From assembly GCA_965153455.1 (NCBI GenBank), contig OZ234494.1, forward strand, positions 14,508,001 through 14,572,000: a DNA stretch of 64,000 nucleotides. Reading direction: 5' to 3'. This stretch comes from Sphagnum compactum (lineage: Eukaryota > Bryophyta > Sphagnopsida > Sphagnales). Below are positions 56,701 through 64,000 of the stretch, piece after piece. Both the position numbers and the translations under genes were made by a program. Position 1 is the stretch's first letter. Each line of letters starts with the position of its first letter. The notes beneath the pieces were generated by a model, which searched no databases, was not told the DNA's origin, and saw nothing but the letters and a program-made list of their open reading frames with translations.

Positions 56701-58055
56701 GTCGAACCACAAAGTTGCGAATTGTTACACTGCCTCAGACTGAGCTCAAAAATGTGAATGCTCTATTGGAGGAGCTGGCTCGGCACTGGCAGCTGCGCTT
56801 TGTCCTAGAAATTGATGATCTCGCTTCCCGGGTATAATTCATTCCTCTTTGTCATCAGGTCCTTGGTCCACCCTTCTAGTATGGTTCTTGATATTTCCTA
56901 GTCTACATTGACTCAAAGATCACACTCCTAAAATTTTCCTTCTTTCTCTCTTCTATTCCCGTTCCCTTGATATTTCATTTTTCCTTCTCTTTGTGTCTCC
57001 CTTCTTGTCTTTTTGTGGTCTTGTGCCAGAAACTCAGTACTTTGGTTAAGGTCTGAAAATTGACCTGCAACCACTGCTGGGAGCTGATGAATCAGTGGGG
57101 AAGTTATGGTAAACGGACACTATGATACAGTTTTGTAGTGAAGTTCACTGGACATGCATGTGTGATTGTTGCTATTGTTCAAAACTGATGCTTGTCAGTT
57201 TTTTCTGTGTTTTTTGGTTTTGGGTCTCCTCTTTTTCCTATGATCCATTGTTGGATCTGCAAAACATATAAGGTTCATGTCAAACTTCTATTTCAGATTG
57301 ATTTGATTAGCTATGGATAAGTTTGGAATACTTATGAAGATATTATTATGCTATGTTTCTACTTTTAAAATACTTCACCTTGGCAATACGACCCAGTATA
57401 CTGGCAAAGCATCCAGTAGGGTTTTCTACTGTTGTTTGCAGTTTTAAAAGTCAGTTTAACTTCAGGTCATTGTCATGTTTTGCTGGCATCTTCATAACCT
57501 GTGCACTTGTGAAGGAGCTATAAATCCTACCACTGTCATAGAAGGCAGCCCGACATTTTGTGATAGTTGAGATTCTTGTAGTTTTCACATATTTTGACAG
57601 TATTTGCCAATGTGACAGAGTGGGGAAGAAACCTTTATGGCATTGAAGTCAGCTCTGGATGGCACTTACCAGGTATTGCTGGCCTCCCTTTTTACATAAT
57701 ACTAATTCTATGCAAGGGACACAGTTCTGATAATTGTGAAATAAGATTGGACAGTCCTTAACAGTGGATGTCATGGCAGGAATGGCCTGAGAATGTACTT
57801 CTGTCTGTTACATCTGTGAGGCCTGAGCAAGTTCGTTCAGGCACTGAGGAGGCCACTGAGTTGAAACACTTGTTTGGGGTGGTTCTTCACTTGCCAAAAT
57901 TGAGCGAGGAGGACTTCATCTTGTCTGCACGCGAACTGCTCAGTTACAGAGGGAAGCCAGAGCTGGATGTGGAGGATGACGCCAAGCAATGGTTGCACAA
58001 TTGCGGCTCTTGTACTATTCGCACAGCTGCTCATTTTGTGACAAGCATTATCTAA
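53773..58055 (+). CDS. organelle-targeted AAA-type P-loop ATPase, DUF815-like
   Basis: Ten exons close in phase: 53773-54080, 54346-54470, 54716-54782, 55026-55218, 55372-55510, 55762-55878, 56320-56477, 56643-56831, 57619-57672, 57780-58055, giving 541 residues. The N-terminus (MTSLLSVHRALACRITNASV, then S/R-rich) looks like a transit peptide. Residues about 104-230 are helical (IERAASALLKDAATLLVYQE, SWEDYVLDAILAGEGNPFAE). The linker QRQALLENLQKHAFGFPAQH leads into Walker A GPSGAGKS (371-378), then RIVTLPQTELKNVNALLEEL and Walker B-like RFVLEIDDLASR (421-432). SGEETFMALKSALDG and WPENVLLSVTSV follow, then a helical lid. This is the order of bacterial DUF815 ATPases (Walker A, D-x-L..LL, F-x-DDLSF, Y-x-ALKSxLEG, NVL-x-x-ATSNRRH). 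The sensor-1 region reads VTSVRP, without the usual Asn. An in-frame ATG at 53599 would add 58 residues. Function unknown. Confidence 0.8.
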
Positions 58056-59388
58056 GCTCCTGTATTCATTCTTTAGCATGATGATGTCCCTCCTCAATCT
58101 GCTTACAGGAAACCACAGTAATTAGTCGTAGATGGCAAGGTGTATCACAATTATGGTCAGAGTTTTTGAAAAACACTGGGTTTACAAGCAAACCTGGTAC
58201 TGGTTTTATAGTTCATGGAAGGGATTACAGTAGCTCCATAGAGGTCTTGCTGTAATTAATGTATTCTTGACAATTTTGGCCACTGCTGATGTCATCCTGC
58301 AGATTCCTCTTCCCCACAAATGCAGACATCTCTTGCATACGTTTTAGTCCATGTTGCATCCATGCTTTTCACATGACACTGAAACCCTTGTTGACAGAAA
58401 TTTTGCTGTAGACTGAAACACGACAGCTGCATTTTCCTTGCAAGAAATTGAGTGTTTGATCTAAGATGGCAAATAAGAAAGCTCCTCCTGCAACAGGTGA
58501 TTGTTCAAAATCTCTGCAAGGGGAACTGTAGCCAGCTTCTAGAACCTTTTGCAGCTGCAAATGAAAGAATCTGTTTGGCATGCTTGTAGTACTCATGTTC
58601 AAAGCGCTGTGTGGTTTTGCACCTCTTGTTGGTTGGCTTGTGTTTTCGAATTTTCTTATTTGTTGGATTATTAACCTTAATAAGGTTCATTATCTGTTGT
58701 AATGAACCTTATTGGTAAGAATTATTGGTAAGAATTAGAATGAATAATTAAGACCATCTTATAAGAATAAGAAATAATAATTAGGAATAATAAGATTGTC
58801 TTATAAGAATAAGAACAATAACTATGTAGAGGTTCATGATAATGGTCTCCGCGTGCTTTGCAGTGGGTAAAGGAGGACACGGGGTTGAGGACATTCCCAA
58901 AGGGACAAGGGGCCTTGGGGGGAGGATTGCCAGAGTGAACCAGCAATCCATCAGCACACCATCCAACGGATGCCTGTTATTACTCAGTTGTGCATTCAAC
59001 CTTTCCACAAATGGGCAAAGGGCAGGTGGTTCTATACGTGGGCAGACCACATTACTTTTAAAAAGAAGTGGTTGTCATCAAGAATTTTTTGTTCTTATAA
59101 TTGGCAAAGAAAAAAAAGCACTTCAACAAATCGATCAGTAGCTGTCATAACTTACCCATCAACAATTTCTTCTTCTTCTTCTTCTTCTTCTTCATTGCAT
59201 TTCAGTCTCACAATTTCAAGTTTTTTTTTTTGGGTGTCTTCTTCTGCTTGGTTGATCAAAGAATTCTGAGCTTCTCGGCAGTTTGCAATACAATTTCTTC
59301 TTCTTCTTCTCTTTTGGTATTCCAGTGTCACAATCTCAAATCTGGTTGGAATTGGGCTTTTGGGGTGTCTACTGAGAATTTTTCTTTC
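58056..59388. other. intergenic region between ATPase and lipase genes
   Basis: Includes the ATPase 3' flank, a perfect 14-bp-arm hairpin at 58679-58713, and two copies of an ATCTTATAAGAATAAGAA-type block at about 58755 and 58797. From 59166 there are TTC runs in the likely leader of the lipase gene. Confidence 0.55.
58679..58713. repeat. hairpin with perfect 14-bp arms
   Basis: AATAAGGTTCATTA (58679-58692) pairs exactly with TAATGAACCTTATT (58700-58713) across a 7-nt loop. It lies about 620 bp beyond the ATPase stop codon. Confidence 0.85.
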
Positions 59389-62222
59389 ATGACCAATTTC
59401 AGCAGTCTTTGTTGTCTGTGTTCCCCTTGTTCTTCTTCCTCTTGTCTCTACTCCTCTTCTTCCTCCATTGTTTTCCATGGCTCCCTTCGACTGAAAACCA
59501 CCAGCTGCAGCAGCAGCAGCCTCCTCCAGTCTTTGAGTAGAGTGACATGTTCACATGGTAGATTGACATCAGAGAATTCTCGAGAGCTTGCTGTGAAGAA
59601 GTCTAGCGATGATGATGATGTCTCCTCTGCTGCTGCTGCTGCTGACCGTCATCATCACAAGCAGCAGCGTTTTGTGAGCTCTACTCAGCAGCAGCTACCA
59701 CTGCTGTTCAGTGAGACGAAATCAATCAAACCAGTGAGATTTGTATCCAAGGATTTCACGCCAACAAACGAGAGGAGGACGAAGAAGAATTTGCAGAAAC
59801 AAGCAGATTCTCAACATCATCATCAAGCTTCTCCTCTATTCGCAACAGCATCAGTCAATGCGGTCATTGCAGCGGAGGGAGGTGAGGAGCGGCTCTCCAA
59901 ATTCCAAAACCTGGACTGGAAAGGGAGAGCTCTTGTGTTGTTGCTACTTGGGTCAGGGATAGTTGGTGTGATCTGGGCTAGCAAGAAGGTGTTTACTCGA
60001 GTGCATGAGAAAGTCTCGGGAGGAGGGGCAGAGGAGGATGGCGGGGGAGCAGCAGACGGATCATCATCCCCCTTGAGCATTGTAGCTAAGGGCTTCTCCA
60101 CAGTACAAAAAAACCTGGGACCCTGGTCCTTCCAAGACCTTACTCTTGGCCTGGCAGCCATTTCTAAGGTGAGTTTCTTCTTTCTCTCTTTCTTCTGTGG
60201 ACCTTTTGGGCTTCCCCTTTTCTTCTGCAGATTTGAGCCCACCCATGTTGAGCTTTCTTCTTCCTTCTTCCAGGTTTCCATTTGATTTGCCACCTTAAAC
60301 CCTAAACCCATTCCTTTTGTACTTGGTTGTTGCCATTGAGACATCTTTAAGCATCAAGGAGGATTTGAGAGAGGTCTTTGAGCATCAATCAAAAAGAGGG
60401 GTTTCGCAAAATTCTATAGACTGTTTGTTATTGGGCTGGATTGATGATATGATTTCACATCATCACCTAGGTGACAGAGAAGGACCCCCCAAAACCGCCT
60501 GGAAAGTTGGCAAAAGACACACTCAATGATCCGCACTTTTTAGCACTTGCACAACATTGGCGAGCTATGGCAGAAGCTGCTTATGTCTTTGATCCTGCAT
60601 CATTTTCATTACAATCCCATCTACCTGAATCAGCTATTGTTGCCGCTGAATGGACACCAAACCAGGAAACTCTTCGTCCTGCATATGTTGTCTGCATTGA
60701 TGCGCCTTATGGGGCTGTTGTTTTAAGTGTTCGGGGCACATCTCAGGTAAGTATTTGCAATTTATTTTTTTTCTGTTTGTTTTGTCTTCTGTTTGTGAAA
60801 TTTGTCTTTACGACATGAGAACAGTTGTAAGACCATATCACATTGTGGCAATCCTTGGTAGGTATTTTACAGTAGCATGGTTGCAAGTCATGGAACCTAA
60901 TAAAAACAGGAAGGAAATGAATTTCAGGTGGTAGACATGTTGGTGAATTCGGGTGCATCTGCAGAACCATTCATGGGTGGAGAAGCACATGGTGGTTTTG
61001 TTCATGCGACAGAGAAATTGATTGAAGAAGCTGTTCCATTGATCAAAAAGGCCTTTGCAGTGCATGGGAAGGCACAGAAGAATTTGAAGTTGGTCATTGT
61101 GGGACATAGCATGGGTGCTGGAGTCGGAATTATGGCTGGAATGAAACTCAAGCACGTATTCCCAAATCTCGAGTGTTGGGGATACTCAACTCCTGCCTGC
61201 GTGAGCCTTGACCTAGCATCTGGCAGTTGTAAAAGCTATGTCACAAGCTTCCTGGCAAACCATGACATTGTCCCTCGGTTTTCGGTTGCATCTGTTGAGC
61301 TACTTCGGCAACGCATCTTTGATTTCAACTGGGAAGAGGGTGACCGAATTGCTCATGGAGATGAGGACTGGGAGAAAATCAAAGTTGGTGCTGATTCCTT
61401 GAGGCAGGTTCAGCAAAAGCAAAATGATATTTCTGAATCAGTTCAGCAAGCACAAGAAGGTGTTAGTGAGAAGGTACAACTCATTTGCCATTCATCATCA
61501 CAGAGGAGTACTAAAATCTTTCATATCAAAGAAAGTGAGGACTGCTTTGTCTCACTAATAATTATGCATACTGAGCAAGTGCCTGATATTTAGCTGGCAT
61601 GACCACTGGATTGTTAGTTTTGCCCCCCATAGCAGTTCTGCATTTTATAGTTGGCATCTCCTGCTAGTCTAGCTCACATTTATATGAATACTTCCAGTTT
61701 CCATTCTAGTCATATCAGACATTGATGCTAATAACTTTGCAAGGTGTCAAATTTGTCAAACAATGGGTTATTGTCCATGGCATGCTCTTGAAATTAACTT
61801 GAATAAAGAGCTTGGGACAGGTGCAGGATGTGAACAAGAAGATGGCAAGTCCTCTACCAGGGTCTGAAGAAGAAGATGGAGAAAATGGATCTGAGAAGAA
61901 GGGAAAAGAGGAGGAAAAAAGAGAACATCCACCTATGTATCCACCTGGACGACTACTTGTACTAGCATCTGAACCACCCGGGTGTGGGAAATCACCAGAA
62001 CAGCGCTCAAATGTTCCACAACAGAGGAACATGGGCACATACCCAACATTTGAGGAAGCAAGAAATGTGAAGTGGGAGATGTATGAAGCAAAGCAGGAGG
62101 AAATAGGGGAACTAGTAGTGTCACCTTGGTGTGTTTCAGACCATATGTTAGGTAACCTTGCAGAGGGCATTGCTTATCTCCAAAGTCAATGTGAACCCGC
62201 TTTTAGTGGCATGCCTAAATAA
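59389..62222 (+). CDS. class-3 / diacylglycerol-lipase-like hydrolase with transit-like N-terminus
   Basis: Predicted esterase acting on mono- or diacylglycerol-type lipids. Exons: 59389-60168, 60341-60400 (tentative), 60471-60746, 60928-61473, 61821-62222. The phases close and give about 687 residues. The S/C-rich N-terminus MTNFSSLCCLCSPCSSSSCL resembles an organelle transit peptide. A membrane helix lies near 186-204 (GRALVLLLLGSGIVGVIW). The alpha/beta-hydrolase part has VVCIDAPYGAVVLSVRGTSQ, EAHGGF, nucleophile elbow GHSMGAG (Ser433), Asp485 in NHDIVPR, and His662 in SDHML near the end, a complete lipase-3 triad. An acidic, Lys-rich insertion (about 568-590) precedes the final PPGRLLVL strand. 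The reading frame stays open upstream to 59101, so the start is uncertain. The fourth exon could also extend by retention past 61473 into a premature stop at 61593. Confidence 0.82.
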
Positions 62223-63027
62223 GATGATGATGCAATTTGGCAACATCACGAAAGTAAAGTTTTTGTTAGGTTTCTGATTTTTTGCTGGTACAATGCTATT
62301 GCTAGTTGAAATGTGGAAAATCATACGAAAGTCACAAAATTTTGCAAGATGTGAAATGTATTATTACTTTCAATTTGGCTTTCATCAATGAAGGTTGGTA
62401 TCACAATCATTTGATTATTGTATTAGCCTCACATCTCTATTACTCTAGTGGGATGGATTGATATTATGTCACCATGTAATTGCATTGGCATTGGCATTGA
62501 GAAGGTATTGATCGCCCCATCATGCAATAGTAATCGCATCGATTACAAACAACCCTATGATTGATGTTCAGCCACAAAATAATTCACAGAAAAAGAGAAA
62601 AAATTATTTGATATTTGTTGAAATGGTTGAAAATTGAAAACCATTGGAAATTGAAAACCGTTTGGGTTCACTATTACAAATGCACAAACACAAGAGAAAA
62701 GAAAGTTAGGCCTAATATGGGGTTTGTCAAGTAACACCAAATTAGACTAATGAAAAACACATTCAACAACAAAAATAAACTTGAATGCTATTGAAAAAGG
62801 GAAAAATGAATTACAGTAATGTTTAGAGTCAGAGGAAGACTCATGACTTCAATTGTGCAAAGGTGAAGATTTTTGTGCAACCAGATTTGTCATTCAGGAT
62901 TTAGGGTTAGGGTTTGGTGCCCACGAGGAAGAAGAAGCGAACGGGTCGAGATGATTGCAATTGCGATCTTGTGATTTTCAGAGTAGAAGAGGAGCTACTA
63001 CGGATCCTTCCTTCGTTGATTGCAGCT
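62223..63027. promoter_or_regulatory. intergenic region with telo-box before the next gene
   Basis: Mostly AT-rich. At 62899-62916 it carries TTTAGGGTTAGGGTTT, the plant telo-box (AAACCCTAA) in inverse orientation, about 115 bp before the ATG at 63028. Telo-boxes are common in leaders of translation and growth genes. Confidence 0.55.
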
Positions 63028-64000
63028 ATGGATCCTCTCCCCGAGCAGCCAGTAGCCACGGATTCTCAAGTAGGAGCGACTGAGCTTCCACAGAGTGGAG
63101 CAGCAGCTGTGGATCCTCCCCAGCAGCAGAGAGCAGCCCTGGATTTTCAGAGAGAAGCTTCGGATCTTCCACAGAGTGTAGCAGCAGCAGCATCAGCGGC
63201 GATGGATTCTTCTCAGCAGAGACCAGCCGTGGATCCCCTCCCGCAGAGAGCAGCAGCAGGTATGGAGCTTCCCCAGAGGTCGCCGGCTGTGGATCCCCAG
63301 AGAGGAGTGATGGATGTCCCTCAGAAACAACAACCTCCACCAACTGCAATATATCCTCAGAAAGCAGCTATTGATCTCCAGAGAGAGAAAGAGGAGAAAG
63401 CAGCTATGCGAAGGCGAAGGCAGCAAGGTGTGCTTGCAGGTGCAGCTAGGTTTGCTCAACTGGAGCAAGCTTTGCAGGAGATACGCGTCAACGCACTACA
63501 GGTAGGTTTAGGGTTTAGACTGTATGTGCTCTTTGAGTTGAAGGAAGATGTTGCTTGTTTGCAACTATGTGCAAAGGAATCTCTTCTTAGATTTCTCTCA
63601 AGGGAGGTACAGCACCCAGAATGGGAGTTGCTGTGAGGAAGGAGGGGAATGGAGGAGAGGAGGGATACTTAGGGTTTTTCATTGTGGTCTTGCTCCTCCT
63701 TGGTGTTGATGTGCTCTGATGTCTGTTCTGATGGGCATGCAATGACAGGTTCTCCAAACACCATATTACCGCAATTGCAAAGCTGCACGCAACATACGCA
63801 GAGGTAATCCACATGATTGTGGTCCTCCTTTAAGCTGTGGTTCCCTTTTTACAATTTTGTTCTTTCTCAATGTTGCATGCATGAAAGTATTGTGAATCAT
63901 TGTTTTTGAAATAGTGCACCCCAGTAGCATGATGATGATGATGATGATGATGATGATGTCTGTGTCTTGGTCTTTGAGCAAGAACTGATCAGGAGCATTG
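63028..64000 (+). CDS. unrecognised Q/A/P-rich gene, 5' part only
   Basis: Exon 1 runs 63028-63501 (158 codons, phase 0, donor CAG|gtaggt). Exon 2 is 63749-63803 (GTTCTCCAA...), with donor gtaatc. The gene continues off the window. The first ATG gives MDPLPEQPVATDSQ. The frame is open further upstream, but only from non-ATG codons. Residues 1-115 are a degenerate repeat of roughly 10-14 residues built as A-x-D-(L/P)-P-Q-x-x-A. Next comes a basic stretch REKEEKAAMRRRRQQG and a helix AARFAQLEQALQEIRVNALQ, which joins in frame to VLQTPYYRNCKAARNIRR. This second part looks like the beginning of a folded domain; I do not recognise the family. Confidence 0.6.
63930..63959. repeat. (ATG)n microsatellite
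   Basis: About ten ATG/GAT trinucleotides in an intron of the last gene. The H/I-rich frames read across it are artefacts. Confidence 0.8.

Overview
The window is nuclear DNA of a land plant. The evidence is intron-rich genes with GT-AG splice sites, plant-specific families (GT37 fucosyltransferase, an NB-ARC-LRR immune receptor, a plastid S-layer-homology protein of the At5g23890/At5g52410 type), a degraded Ty3-type retrotransposon with a plant initiator-Met-tRNA primer site, and AT-rich intergenic DNA full of decayed repeats. Long intergenic gaps, an intronless NLR and an intronless fucosyltransferase fit a seed-free plant such as a bryophyte, but nothing seen here fixes the species. Exon structures below were built by hand from splice sites and reading-frame continuity. 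They are reliable where the phases close; transcription start and polyadenylation sites were not assigned.

Layout. 0-6.2 kb is repeat-rich: a small two-exon gene of a TE-associated unknown family (399-1024, minus), a direct duplication with a hairpin, a truncated Ty3 element on the minus strand (about 2.05-5.4 kb) whose catalytic residues have decayed by G-to-A changes, and a long imperfect array of AAGTTATGCCAAA-like units. At 8-11 kb lies an intact single-exon CC/RPW8-like NB-ARC-LRR receptor. 11-20 kb is mostly AT-rich and gene-poor, but holds an LTR-like patch, a 512-bp hAT-type MITE with a perfect 8-bp target-site duplication (16283-16794) and a broken hAT/BED-type transposase-derived fragment (about 18.15-18.6 kb). 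At 20.7-25.9 kb is a 14-exon cyclin H gene (CDK-activating kinase subunit), preceded by a 40-bp tandem repeat. 26-32.9 kb holds no recognisable gene. At 32.9-37.6 kb is a 10-exon OSCA/CSC1-like channel gene (HYP1/RXW8 branch). 37.6-45.2 kb is repeat-rich, with a second hAT-type pseudogene (about 41.64-42.42 kb) and a 178-bp x3 tandem array (43967-44500).

45.2-64 kb is gene-dense: a GT37 fucosyltransferase (minus), an 11-exon plastid SLH-domain coiled-coil protein (minus), a divergently transcribed 10-exon AAA-type P-loop ATPase that I place in the DUF815 family, a class-3/diacylglycerol-lipase-like hydrolase, and the start of an unrecognised Q/A/P-rich gene that runs off the window.

How they relate. 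The genes are not an operon and mostly do unrelated housekeeping work: cell-cycle/transcription kinase, mechanosensitive channel, wall glycan fucosylation, immunity. The only suggestive association is the cluster at 48.8-62.2 kb. Three neighbouring proteins there all have transit-peptide-like N-termini, and two of them share an approximately 500-bp divergent promoter region. The least described item is the organelle-type DUF815 ATPase, followed by the terminal unknown gene and the hAT MITE.
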